Source: JAVVSR01 sp036654095 (GTDB lineage: Bacteria; Bacillota; Clostridia; Christensenellales; CAG-917). Taken from it: a DNA stretch of 64,000 nt. Numbering within the stretch: the stretch's first letter is position 1; each line of letters opens with the position of its first letter. Location: contig JAVVSR010000002.1 of NCBI GenBank assembly GCA_036654095.1, forward strand, positions 118,049 through 182,048, read 5' to 3'. The notes below the pieces were generated by a model, which saw only the letters and a program-made list of their open reading frames with translations, was not told the DNA's origin and searched no databases. Position numbers and translations under genes: made by a program. Positions 35,639 to 44,208 of the stretch are shown piece after piece.

Positions 35639-37375
35639 ATGGAGCAACCCAAAATCTCGGTCACAACAGACGGCGAAATTGATGTTAGCACAATAGACGA
35701 GATTGACACCTATGCGCGGACAGAAATAGAAGGATATCGCAAACTATCTGAGCCTGCAAAGGTTATGGTGCGCGAAACAATCCGCACAGGCAGAGCTCAG
35801 AATGTATCGGAGGCTGATATTAAATTCTCCGCACTCGTCGCAGTTTATTCTGGTATAAATGTAGTTTTTTCACAAAAATTATGCGATGTCGGAACGAAAA
35901 GCGACGGTTCTACCGCGTATGCGGACGGTTTCTACGACATCAAGAACAAGAGAATCGTTATAAATCCGAATTTCAGCGAGAAAAACATAGGATTTACTAC
36001 CAAAAGCGGTGAAATAATTAAGATTAGAAACGTAAGTAGCATTTTAGTTCACGAACTTGCTTACGCAATATACAATACGACTGATAGAAAACTCATTGTT
36101 GAAAAAACTTTTTCAAATCTCTCGGAAAAAGATAAAACTAGGATTAAAAAATTGTACGCTGGTTCAGATACCGTAGTCAAAATCGACGAAATTACCGCGC
36201 ACTATGCCGAGGGTATTCTTACTGACGACGGTATTATTGAGCGCCTTACGCGCACCGAGAAAGGCTTTAAGGAAAAGATACTTGACTTTATTAAGGGCTC
36301 ATACAAGGCATACAAGAGCGACCCCCAACTTAGCAAAGAGGCAAAAGCTCTCTACAAACATTATAAACAGCTTTTTGATAGTTTTTCAGAACAAAATAGA
36401 GGCAAAAACGCTGTCGTAACCGAGACAATTACAGAAACATCAGCGGCACACAGATTTGCGCTTGCCGACATTGACACTATGACCGAAAAAGAGTATAATA
36501 ATAGTGGTTGGTCGAAGGTGCACGATAAACTAACACCAAAAGAGTACGGTTTTTTTGCGGCAATGGCAAGGAGAATGCGCTCTGGCGAGGTGTTTGACAA
36601 AAGTGCTGACGGTCTCTACATAATTGAGACTGGAGAAAAGAACACTACAAACAAAGACGGAGTGCATAATGTTCTCGTTTACACAAACGGGGATTTTGAA
36701 AGCCCGTCGATAGAAAGAATAGTCAGGATTACAGGTATCTATAACGATACTGACTTGGCTCCTATAAGGACGGAGGTATATAAGTATGAACAAGAAGGAA
36801 ATAGATTTTCACCAGAGAGCCCTCTTGCTAACTGCTATGCAGAAACGAGACTTTTCTCGTTCGACGAAAGACGAAATTTTCCGTCTTTTCGAAAACTCAA
36901 AGAACAAAGAACTCAAAGCCTCAAAGATACTGGAAATAGTACAGAACAATCAGAACGAGGCGACAATCTTACAACTGGCAAAAGCAATAAACGATTAGCC
37001 CTTCCTGAGGGCATAGAGAGCGCTCTCGTCTCTCGCAAGGTGTATGGCGACGCTCTTTTAGAGGCGCTCGACCTCGCGGAGGATATAGCCGCTGTCGGTG
37101 GAAAAGTTACTGCCGACGGTAAAGCTGTTTTATATCACGCCACTACAGCTGCAAATGCCGAAAGAATCAAGGCTAGCGGCAAGATGTACGGCAAAGAGCC
37201 AAACATCTATTTTTCAACAAAAAAGGACGGGGAAATTACGTCTTACGGCGATACGGTTGTATCTGTCAAAATTCCACTTGAACCTTATAGCTGCACTGTC
37301 ATATCTAGGTGCAAATGTTTTAAACACCTTACTCGGTGGCGAAAACAATCTAATAATCTTGCTGTTAACATCTAA
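35639..37375 (+). CDS. Mobile-element metallopeptidase-like polyvalent protein, chimeric 3' end
   Basis: A 578-residue ORF. The start ATG is preceded by a strong AGGAGGAGCA; the frame is open further upstream but without a start signal. Residues 30-210 contain a zinc-peptidase-like core: ILVHELAYAIY, where the usual HExxH second His is Tyr, plus DEITAHYAEGI as a possible third-ligand helix. Around residue 480 a second module begins (AVLYHATTAANAERIKASGKM, FSTKKDGEITSYGDTVVSV), like C-terminal domains of large phage or ICE proteins. After about residue 552 homology-like character stops and the frame runs across a junction into permease DNA read in the wrong frame. Probably non-functional. Confidence 0.6.
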   Translation: MEQPKISVTTDGEIDVSTIDEIDTYARTEIEGYRKLSEPAKVMVRETIRTGRAQNVSEADIKFSALVAVYSGINVVFSQKLCDVGTKSDGSTAYADGFYDIKNKRIVINPNFSEKNIGFTTKSGEIIKIRNVSSILVHELAYAIYNTTDRKLIVEKTFSNLSEKDKTRIKKLYAGSDTVVKIDEITAHYAEGILTDDGIIERLTRTEKGFKEKILDFIKGSYKAYKSDPQLSKEAKALYKHYKQLFDSFSEQNRGKNAVVTETITETSAAHRFALADIDTMTEKEYNNSGWSKVHDKLTPKEYGFFAAMARRMRSGEVFDKSADGLYIIETGEKNTTNKDGVHNVLVYTNGDFESPSIERIVRITGIYNDTDLAPIRTEVYKYEQEGNRFSPESPLANCYAETRLFSFDERRNFPSFRKLKEQRTQSLKDTGNSTEQSERGDNLTTGKSNKRLALPEGIESALVSRKVYGDALLEALDLAEDIAAVGGKVTADGKAVLYHATTAANAERIKASGKMYGKEPNIYFSTKKDGEITSYGDTVVSVKIPLEPYSCTVISRCKCFKHLTRWRKQSNNLAVNI

Positions 37376-37484
37376 ACATATATTGGTAACACTAGTCGTA
37401 AGTTGTGCAATAAGCATATTAGGGTTATTGCTACCGCTTTCGAGACTGTTAAAGAAAAAACCGGTCGATATACTGCGTAATTGA
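37293..37484 (+). pseudogene. C-terminal remnant of an FtsX-like ABC permease
   Basis: A 63-codon stretch, ALSYLGANVLNTLLGG through a hydrophobic span to LLKKKPVDILRN and TGA, has the classic ending of FtsX/MacB-type permeases (membrane span then R/K-rich KPVDxLR). It lacks everything upstream and is joined directly to the mobile-element ORF in another frame. A deletion or insertion breakpoint must lie near 37285-37295. Confidence 0.65.
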
Positions 37485-37602
37485 TAGGGTTCATTTGTTA
37501 AAATATTATGGAATATTAGTTAATGTAACAGTTCAACAACATACTGACATTAATGTTGTATTAATACTGTTTGCAGATTAAAAAAATAATTAGGAGAAAA
37601 AG

Positions 37603-38256
37603 ATGACAAAAAAAATAATAAGTTTAGTTTTGCTAATAACTGTAATTATTGGACTTTTTTGTGGATGCAATAAAAAAACCAGTGAGTTTACAGAGGACGA
37701 GCATATCGCACGAGTAACCGAGAGAATACAAGAAAGATTTATAACCGAGGAAACTGAATATACAAGCTTTGAAGTGTATCCTCTATATAATGAGAATGAT
37801 GAGTTGAAATATTTACTAGTCGAATTTGAACCGTGTTGCTTTATTTTTATTTTACTTAGAGACGAACGAGCGAAAGTTTTGTCTTGGTTTGGGGCGCCTA
37901 CAAGCATGTATACGGTGTCGAATTTATTTGGAAAAACCAAAGATTGGTCCCCATATTTAATAGATGAGACAAATAGTCAACCTATTCCCGATAGGGATAT
38001 TATTTGGAAAGTTGATGACGATGGAAATAAGGTCAGCTTTAATAAAAGTCCATTTTATATTTCTAATAATTTAAATGAGCGAAAATATTTATTGCGTTCA
38101 GGCAATGGAAATGGATATGTTTGTGCAATTAAAAATGATGACATATTTATAAATCTAATTTCAACAAATGAAGAAAATTTTACAATTAGTGATTTATCAA
38201 AAAGACAACCAACAATACATATTTCTTTTATTCCCAAAAAAAGATTTGATTTATAA
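37603..38256 (+). CDS. Putative lipoprotein of unknown function
   Basis: A 217-residue protein with a lipoprotein signal (MTKKIISLVLLITVIIGLF then CGC; lipid-modified Cys near residue 20 or 22). The mature part is acidic at first (SEFTEDEHIARVTERIQERF), contains FEPCCFIFILLRDERAKVLSWFG and ends in a basic QPTIHISFIPKKRFDL. No family recognised. AGGAGAAAAAG precedes the ATG. It is the last gene of the mobile-element-like segment. The 110 bases after it are A-rich with repeated ATATGAAAA-like strings. Confidence 0.65.
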   Translation: MTKKIISLVLLITVIIGLFCGCNKKTSEFTEDEHIARVTERIQERFITEETEYTSFEVYPLYNENDELKYLLVEFEPCCFIFILLRDERAKVLSWFGAPTSMYTVSNLFGKTKDWSPYLIDETNSQPIPDRDIIWKVDDDGNKVSFNKSPFYISNNLNERKYLLRSGNGNGYVCAIKNDDIFINLISTNEENFTISDLSKRQPTIHISFIPKKRFDL

Positions 38257-38436
38257 AATAACTAAAAAGAAGAAAAAAATGAAAACAATATTTAAAATAA
38301 TATGAAAATAAAATAGAAACAGTATGGAAACAAAAAAGAATATGAAAATAATATGACAACTATATTAAAATAATCATATCTCAAAAACGAAATATCTGCA
38401 ATGTTTATAACATTTTTCCTGTAAAATGACAAAAAA

Positions 38437-38470
38437 GAAAACCCAAGTAGAGGTTCTACTTAGGTTTTCT
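38437..38470 (-). terminator. tRNA-Val terminator
   Basis: Read on the minus strand, AACCTAAGTAGA pairs with TCTACTTGGGTT around ACC, then TTTCTTTTTT. Confidence 0.8.
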
Positions 38471-38471
38471 T

Positions 38472-38547
38472 TGGTGGAGACAACAGGGCTCGAACCTGTG
38501 ACCTCTCGCATGTGAAGCGAATGCTCTACCAGCTGAGCCATGCCTCC
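38472..38547 (-). tRNA. tRNA-Val (anticodon CAC)
   Basis: 76 nt including CCA: acceptor GGAGGCA/TGTCTCC, D-arm GCTC...GAGC, anticodon loop TTCACAT (CAC) on a TTCGC/GCGAG stem with one G-T pair, T-arm ACAGG TTCGAGC CCTGT. Reads GUG. Confidence 0.92.
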
Positions 38548-38652
38548 TAATGAATATGACAATTTTAACACAATCTAAATATTTTGTAAAATGTTTTACG
38601 CTTTCGCTTGCCATTTTTAAATAAAAAATTTATAATCAATTAGTAAACTTGT

Positions 38653-38728
38653 GGGGATATGGCTCAGTTGGTAGAGCGATGCGTTCGCAACGCATAGGCC
38701 ATGGGTTCGAATCCCATTATCTCCACCA
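38653..38728 (+). tRNA. tRNA-Ala (anticodon CGC)
   Basis: 76 nt including CCA: acceptor GGGGATA/TATCTCC, anticodon stem ATGCG/CGCAT around TTCGCAA (CGC), T-arm ATGGG TTCGAAT CCCAT. Reads GCG. Divergent from tRNA-Val, 105 bases apart. Confidence 0.94.
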
Positions 38729-38730
38729 AG

Positions 38731-38775
38731 TAAAACCTAAAGGAAACCGTTGTCGTGTTTTCTTTAGGTTTTTGC
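38731..38775 (+). terminator. tRNA-Ala terminator
   Basis: AAACCTAAAGGAAA pairs with TTTTCTTTAGGTTT, followed by TTGC. Confidence 0.75.
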
Positions 38776-38937
38776 ATATAAATGGAAGCGCGGCTGAAGT
38801 TTTTAAATATAAAAGCAATGTTAAAATTAAAAATTATACAACATAAATAACGTGAGATAAAACTAAAATTTTAATAATTTATATTTTTAACTTTTGTTAA
38901 AAAACAAGATATGCGATTCTTTATATTTTTAACTCAA

Positions 38938-39268
38938 ATAATTTTTTTATTCTAAACTTAAACTATTATTATATTTTCAACTTAAACTATTTTTTATATT
39001 TTTAACCTAAACTATTCTTTTTTATTTCAACTTAAACTATTCTTTTATTCTCAACACAAACTATTCATTTATTCTTAACCTAAACTATTATTATATTTTC
39101 AACTTAAACTATTCTTTTATTCTCAACTGAAACTATTCATTTATTCTCAACTTAAACTATTCTTTATATTCTCAACCTAAACTAATTTTTATTCTCAACT
39201 TAAACTATTCTTTATATTCTCAACCTAAACTAATTTTTATTTCAATTCAAAGTATTTTTTTATATTCT
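38938..39268. repeat. About 23-bp AT-rich tandem array, roughly 14 copies
   Basis: Variants of ATTCTCAAC(T/C)TAAACTATT repeat every 20-25 bases with no unique spacers. It fills most of the 38776-39395 gap after tRNA-Ala; the first part (38776-38937) is plain AT-rich sequence. Confidence 0.88.
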
Positions 39269-39274
39269 CAACAC

Positions 39275-39302
39275 AAAAAACAGCTACGCGTAGCTGTTTT
39301 TT
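39275..39302. terminator. Bidirectional terminator
   Basis: Perfect palindrome AAAAAACAGCTACG / CGTAGCTGTTTTTT, about 95 bases past the stop of the minus-strand gene at 39396. Confidence 0.85.
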
Positions 39303-39395
39303 GCATTTACTATTTTTTGCACTAAATAATTTTAGTATATATTTTGTACTTTACTATAAAATCTTTACTTTTGCAAGATTATAATTTTCTGTTCA

Positions 39396-39668
39396 CTAAG
39401 CCTTAATTTGGCTGCTAAACAAATTAAGTTTACTTTGAAGTATCATTTCAAGTTGGCTTATGGCGTTGATAGTTGCCTGAACCGAGGCATTAACCGCTAA
39501 CAGTTGGTCGGGGGTAACGCCGGGCATAGCAACAAATGCTTGAATTTTTTCGCCTTCTGCGTTTAATATATGCGACAAACCCGTTTCCTCAAGCGCGACA
39601 GATTCGATTAAATCATTAATGGCTTGAACGGTTGTTGTTGTTCCTGGAATAATAACTGGCATTGACAT
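39396..39668 (-). CDS. Short paralogue of the DUF11 protein C-terminus (copy 1)
   Basis: A 90-residue, mostly helical protein without signal peptide. It begins MSMPVIIPGTTTT, then has the segment ESVALEETGLSHILNAEGEK, DQLLAVNASVQATINAISQL and a short hydrophilic tail. It is identical at 78 of 90 positions to the protein at 39837-40109 and shares the same central segment with the last 80 residues of the protein at 40685-42370. I recall similar ALSHILNAEGEKIQ segments in clostridial surface or spore-associated proteins, but the function is unknown. Strong AGGAG ribosome site. Confidence 0.78.
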   Translation of the reverse strand: MSMPVIIPGTTTTVQAINDLIESVALEETGLSHILNAEGEKIQAFVAMPGVTPDQLLAVNASVQATINAISQLEMILQSKLNLFSSQIKA

Positions 39669-39703
39669 AATATAATTCTCCTTTTATTTTAATTAGCTTA
39701 AAT

Positions 39704-39781
39704 TTATTTTACAACTATTTTTTTTTGTTTCATAGCGCACTCGAGCTGACTTATGGCATCTACTGTATTTTGTCTGCAAGT
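39704..39781 (-). pseudogene. C-terminal remnant of a further paralogue
   Basis: The minus strand reads CRQNTVDAISQLECAMKQKK then IVVK and a stop. It matches the very end of the 561-residue protein (SVSQLECIMKQKIKIVQN) better than the 90-residue copies. Nothing upstream is kept in frame, so it is a fragment of another family member. Confidence 0.65.
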
Positions 39782-39836
39782 GTTCCACTTAGTGGATTTG
39801 CAAATTGCACATTATTCAAACAATTTTCCTCATTAG

Positions 39837-40109
39837 TTACGCGGTTATTTCGCCACTAAACAAATTAAGTTTACTTTGAAGTATCATTTCGAGTTGGCTT
39901 ATCGCGTTTACTGTTGATTGCACTGAGGCATTTACCGCCAAAAGTTGGTCAGGCGTAACTCTCGGAACGGCTAGCATAGCCTGAATTTTTTCGCCCTCGG
40001 CATTTAGTATATGCGACAACCCTGTTTGCTCCAAAGCGACAGATTCAATTAAATCGGCTATCGCCTGAACGGTCGTTGTTGTGCTTGGAATAATTACTGG
40101 CATTGACAT
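39837..40109 (-). CDS. Short paralogue of the DUF11 protein C-terminus (copy 2)
   Basis: A 90-residue near twin of the protein at 39396-39668 with 12 substitutions, several clustered (AMLAVPRV in place of AFVAMPGV), and with AAGGAG before the ATG. It shares ESVALEQTGLSHILNAEGEK and the hydrophobic heptad-like pattern VNASVQSTVNAISQLEMIL, which suggests a coiled-coil or helical oligomer. No signal peptide or membrane span. Together with its twin and the larger DUF11 protein it forms a local gene family, probably produced by tandem duplication. Confidence 0.78.
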   Translation of the reverse strand: MSMPVIIPSTTTTVQAIADLIESVALEQTGLSHILNAEGEKIQAMLAVPRVTPDQLLAVNASVQSTVNAISQLEMILQSKLNLFSGEITA

Positions 40110-40150
40110 ATTTTATTTCTCCTTATTATTTTAATAATAGACTGTATGAC

Positions 40151-40600
40151 TTGTTTCGGCCTGCGCGCGCTTTTAAAAATGACCTGCCCTACTTTAAAAT
40201 ACACTTTCCAAATAGCGTTACAGACATAAATTTTTTCATAATCGTTGTAAGCTTACATACTACATTGTCGCTGTAAAAATACTCTTTTACTTTTCGCGCA
40301 GATTGTTTCGGCCTGCGCGCGCTTTTAAAAATGACCTGCCCTACTTTAAATACACTTTCCAAATAGCGTTACAGACATAAATTTTTTCATAATCGTTGTA
40401 AGNNNNNNNNNNNNNNNNNNNNNNNNNNNNNNNNNNNNNNNNNNNNNNNNNNNNNNNNNNNNNNNNNNNNNNNNNNNNNNNNNNNNNNNNNNNNNNNNNN
40501 NNCTTACATACTACATTGTCGCTGTAAAAATACTCTTTTACTTTTCGCGCAGATTTGTATCGGTCTGCGCGCGCTTTTAAAGCCGTTTGACCTGCTCCTA
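40151..40600. repeat. 152-bp tandem repeat containing the scaffold gap
   Basis: Unit 1 is 40151-40302 and unit 2 starts at 40303. If the Ns are removed, the flanks of the gap join to give a second unit of exactly 152 bases, and a diverged third unit starts at 40555. Each unit begins TTGTTTCGGCCTGCGCGCGC and contains ACATACTACATTGTCGCTGT. GCGCGC-rich heads contrast with the AT-rich remainder. Confidence 0.92.
40403..40502. other. Scaffold gap of 100 N
   Basis: Exactly 100 Ns, the conventional size for a gap of unknown length, placed inside the 152-bp tandem repeat. The true copy number is therefore unknown. Confidence 0.98.
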
Positions 40601-40684
40601 CTTTAAATATCTATATCACATAGTTGAACTGCTTAATCCGCTTTTTACGCAATTTTATTTTCACATATCTAACCAAGCTTGAAG

Positions 40685-42370
40685 TTAAATATTTTTATAA
40701 CCAACTACTTGATTTTGAACAATTTTTATTTTTTGTTTCATAATACATTCAAGCTGACTTACCGAATCCACCATCTTTTGAACGGAGTCATTGACAGCCA
40801 AAAGCTGAGTCGGAGTAACCCCTTGAACAGCTAGCATAGCTTGAATTTTTTCACCCTCAGCATTTAAAATATGAGAAAGCGCAGTTTGTTGCAGCGCGAT
40901 AGACTGCACCAAATCCGTACTTGACTGGCCAAAGTTATAAAGAGGACGTCTTAAGAAAACGGGATTGCTATTAACTGTATTAGTAATAATATCTCCATTT
41001 GCGCTTAAGAAAGCAGGATAATTGCCACTAGCGATATTTTTTACAGGTGACGCGTCCGCTGCCGTCGATACCGCTTTAAATTGTACTGTTTTTGTAGAAT
41101 TCGGACTCATAGCTCCTAGCGTAAACCCTAAATTCGGGTCAGCAGTACCAAACCCAGTGCCACTGCCATTTACTGTAACGCTACCTGCAACAAAACTTAA
41201 AGTCGGGTCTAGAACGTCTTTAAATATAACATTACTTAAGGTGTCGGTAGAGGAATTGTTTGTAACGTCCACTGAAAATGTTACGGTGGTTCCGTTAAAA
41301 ATAACAGCAGGCGTTGCAGACTTTTTAATTGTCAACAAGTTTTGAATTTCAACTTGATATAAGGCTACATCGTCAATTAAATAATCATTGCCAACGGCAG
41401 CGGGGCCCTCGCTTAAAATTTCAACAGTAATGTTGCTGTTTCCAAGCGTGTCAAACAAGAAACCATTTTGATACCAAATCGGAACGTTTTTAGCGTCAAT
41501 TTGATTTACTGCCTGATAGAATATTTGGTTGTTGTTGCTATCTAAAACGCTAAGCGCAAGCTGAGGGTCAACGTTTCCCGAGGTTTGGTTGATGAGGTTT
41601 AAAATCCAAGCAGTAAGCGCATATTTTTTATTGGGCAAAACGGATACAGCTTGTTTAAAAACTACCGACCCGGGATTTGCGCCATTTACGGTCAGCATAC
41701 GTCCAGTTTCAAGCATGGTAGTATGGTCAGAGAGTTGCCACCACGGATAAGCAGTTGTTGCCCGAGTATTCATAACCGTAAATTTACCATCTGTTGGCGT
41801 TGCGCTGTTGACATAAACAAAGCCAGGGCTAACTCCTGGATAGGGGTCGGTTGCGGGAATAGTCATAATAGGCGTACCCGGAGCATTTGCGCCCCAAGTG
41901 CCGTTGTCGGCAACAGTAATGAGGTTTGACCCGATAAAATTTACACCTGTAAATGTTAGGGGTTTGTTTCCGACGGCGGCATCAAAAAACAAAATGTTCC
42001 CTACGTTAGTTGTTGTCACTACTATCTTTTGTAAATTAGGATTAATTGCGCACAATTTATCAGCTAAAACAGGTACCGGCACTGTAACAATAGAAAGCGG
42101 TGGTTCGGCTTCTTTTGGTTGACTCATTGCCACTTGAGTTGCGCCAAAGTCAATAGGACTTGGTAAGCCAGCTGTCCCCCAACACTCAATAACGCTATAA
42201 TTTCCAGCAGGAACGTTTGTAAATAAATATGCGCCAGTTGCATCGGTTAAGGCAACCGCTCCCTTTCCTGTGGTAGTGTCGTATAATGCTACGGGTACTT
42301 TTTGAAGCCCTGTCCCGGGATTTCCAGCGCGAGTAGGGTCATAATAAACATAGCCAGTTACATTTGGCAT
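40685..42370 (-). CDS. SdrD-B/DUF11 domain protein without signal peptide
   Basis: A 561-residue protein. Residues 1-75 look like an SdrD-B/Cna-B type domain (GYVYYDPTRAGNPGTGLQ, TDATGAYLFTNVPAGNYSV). The middle region (about 90-335) has Gly/Asn/Thr-rich strands and LLTIKKSATPAVIFNGTTV opens a DUF11 domain (about 340-450). The last 80 residues carry the ALSHILNAEGEKIQ segment shared with the two 90-residue neighbours. There is no signal peptide, transmembrane span or LPXTG, which is odd for domains normally outside the cell; assembly onto the spore surface from the mother cell is one explanation (inference). The ATG at 42370 follows AAGGAG by 10 bases. Confidence 0.8.
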   Translation of the reverse strand: MPNVTGYVYYDPTRAGNPGTGLQKVPVALYDTTTGKGAVALTDATGAYLFTNVPAGNYSVIECWGTAGLPSPIDFGATQVAMSQPKEAEPPLSIVTVPVPVLADKLCAINPNLQKIVVTTTNVGNILFFDAAVGNKPLTFTGVNFIGSNLITVADNGTWGANAPGTPIMTIPATDPYPGVSPGFVYVNSATPTDGKFTVMNTRATTAYPWWQLSDHTTMLETGRMLTVNGANPGSVVFKQAVSVLPNKKYALTAWILNLINQTSGNVDPQLALSVLDSNNNQIFYQAVNQIDAKNVPIWYQNGFLFDTLGNSNITVEILSEGPAAVGNDYLIDDVALYQVEIQNLLTIKKSATPAVIFNGTTVTFSVDVTNNSSTDTLSNVIFKDVLDPTLSFVAGSVTVNGSGTGFGTADPNLGFTLGAMSPNSTKTVQFKAVSTAADASPVKNIASGNYPAFLSANGDIITNTVNSNPVFLRRPLYNFGQSSTDLVQSIALQQTALSHILNAEGEKIQAMLAVQGVTPTQLLAVNDSVQKMVDSVSQLECIMKQKIKIVQNQVVGYKNI

Positions 42371-42376
42371 AAACAA

Positions 42377-43046
42377 AATTCTCCTTGTAAATTTATTGAA
42401 AAGCGAATAAAATCCTTTTCTATTGTATGCTATGAAATTTACAAAACTAGAGTGTCAATCCAAATCAATACATAAAGGCTAATTAAAGTATAATAGAGCT
42501 TTTAGTTAATTTTATTCAATGTTTTTATAGTAGCTATTTAACAACAATTATATAAATAAAATTTTAATTATAAACCAAATTATGACTCTGTAAATTATAA
42601 CCTTGCAACAATAAATGATACTAACAATGATTTTAAACAACAAAAAACCACCATAAACACCAGTTTACGATGGTTTAAATTAAAAGTAGTCGTTGAAAAA
42701 TATTTAATATTTTTAATAATATAATGCCGCTATTGTTTTTGTTGACTTTTAAAACTAACGTAAAATATATTTATATTTACAATTTTATTTAACAAAGTTT
42801 GCGCGATAATTTTTTATTGTCGCATGCAATTTAGTTCACCGCAATTATAGGCAAATACTTTTTAACTTTGATAAATGCAAATATTTATGTAAACATTTTA
42901 AATTATTTTTTTGATGTATTTACAATAAAGTATCTTTTTATTAAATAACTCCACTTGCTAAATAACTTCACTTGCTAAATAACTTCACTTGCTAAATAAC
43001 TTCACTTGTTAAATAACTTCACTTGCTAAATAAATTTAGCAAAATA
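42377..43046. other. Intergenic region with weak hairpin and 17-bp array
   Basis: A hairpin at 42645-42676 (AAACCACCATAAAC with GTTTACGATGGTTT, two mismatches) could be a weak terminator. The 42942-43026 array is listed separately. A perfect 8-bp stem TTGCTAAA / TTTAGCAA lies at 43023-43042, just past the phosphatase stop. No gene was seen. Confidence 0.5.
42942..43026. repeat. 17-bp tandem array, 5 copies
   Basis: Five contiguous copies of TAAATAACTTCACTTGC (units at 42942, 42959, 42976, 42993, 43010; two single-base variants), 20 bases downstream of the SpoIIE-type gene stop. Confidence 0.95.
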
Positions 43047-44207
43047 CTAATCATACATAACAGTCACTTCTTTACCTGCCTTCTTTAAGTTTTTAGCTAT
43101 TGTTTCAACCAGTTTTAATTTCATTGTAATGTCAATAGGCAAATTTTGATGCGCCGAATTAATGCTTTGTCCAACATAAAAATTGATATGAGTTGCCTTT
43201 TCAAACAACATATCTGCAAGTAACGACGCGCCGTCCTGTTTAGTAAAATACTTGGGCGTTAAGTCATTTGACAATATATATTTTTCAGACAAACTAACCA
43301 TTTTTCGCAATGTTAAAACCCCTTCGGTAGTTAAGTCAATGCCTTCAATTTTTGCAATAGGCGGAACATCTATGTCGGGGAAGCTGAAACTTGTTTCAAT
43401 TTCTTTGTCAAGATACCTTGCAACAATAAGTGAACTTGTACCACCGCACACAACTTTTTTGCCTTTACCACTTAAAAATCTATTTACATAAAAGTCATCT
43501 TTGGTTTTATCAACGGGCGGCCCTACCATAATATCAACGACTTCTTTTTTTCTTATTCTAACCGCCGCCACGGTGGTATCGTCGCCGGGTTTATCTAAAT
43601 AAAGGTCGTTGCACGCGCTGGTCAATAGACAAGCAACGCACCTTGCCGACATATCTTTTTTTATGGTTCTGTTAAGATAATCAATAATATCATTACGTTG
43701 CCAGCCGAAGTTTAAAATCATACCTATACCCGCGTGGATAGTGCCGTCAGACATAACAATAACAATATCGTCAACCGCCAACTGAAGTTTTGTACGATAC
43801 ACTTTTTTACCTAAAATATTAAGTTCCTCCCGCGGAAAGTCAATACACTTACCTGCGTGATAGTATATAGCTTGAGGATTGTCAAATTCAAACAAAAAGC
43901 CCTCCCCTTGATTGTTTACGTGAACAACTGAAAATGTTGAATATGCAACTTCTCTTTCCTTGCACACGGGCAAAGTTTGTATCATAGTTTCAATGCACTC
44001 CTCCATTGGAATATCATTTGAAACCATTGTGCATAATATTTTTGAAGTTAAAATTGAAAGTATATTCGCTTTAACGCCACTGCCTAATCCGTCAGCTAAA
44101 ACAAGCGTCGTAAAATCACCATTTACGCAACTTTCAACACTATCTCCACACAGTTCCTCGCCATTTTTATTTATGCCGACATATCCGCTTTCTAATACCA
44201 ATTCCAT
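43047..44207 (-). CDS. SpoIIE-type PP2C phosphatase of the hydrogenase-sensor locus
   Basis: A 386-residue serine/threonine phosphatase. The SpoIIE/PP2C domain fills about residues 1-195: LVLADGLGSGVKAN and IVMSDGTIHAGIG, with the final PGDDTTVAAVRI carrying the Asp pair for metal binding. Residues 195-386 are an additional domain (VDIMVGPPVDKTKDDF, KVVCGGTSSLIVARYLDKE, IEGIDLTTEGVLTL) which I recall only from SpoIIE proteins next to hydrogenase-like sensors. The start follows the sensor stop by one base; the longer frame to 44318 lies inside the sensor gene. No membrane spans, unlike sporulation SpoIIE. Likely output of the sensor upstream. Confidence 0.85.
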   Translation of the reverse strand: MELVLESGYVGINKNGEELCGDSVESCVNGDFTTLVLADGLGSGVKANILSILTSKILCTMVSNDIPMEECIETMIQTLPVCKEREVAYSTFSVVHVNNQGEGFLFEFDNPQAIYYHAGKCIDFPREELNILGKKVYRTKLQLAVDDIVIVMSDGTIHAGIGMILNFGWQRNDIIDYLNRTIKKDMSARCVACLLTSACNDLYLDKPGDDTTVAAVRIRKKEVVDIMVGPPVDKTKDDFYVNRFLSGKGKKVVCGGTSSLIVARYLDKEIETSFSFPDIDVPPIAKIEGIDLTTEGVLTLRKMVSLSEKYILSNDLTPKYFTKQDGASLLADMLFEKATHINFYVGQSINSAHQNLPIDITMKLKLVETIAKNLKKAGKEVTVMYD

Positions 44208-44208
44208 A

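Noticed and set aside
36786..36998. 70-residue ORF in another frame of the mobile-element gene, with GGAGG nine bases upstream
   Set aside because: It overlaps a continuous longer frame with homology-like character on both sides. Its composition looks protein-like, so a frameshifted or overlapping gene cannot be fully excluded, but I do not list it.
38938..39268. CRISPR array
   Set aside because: Units are adjacent and AT-rich with no unique spacers, and there are no cas genes in the window.
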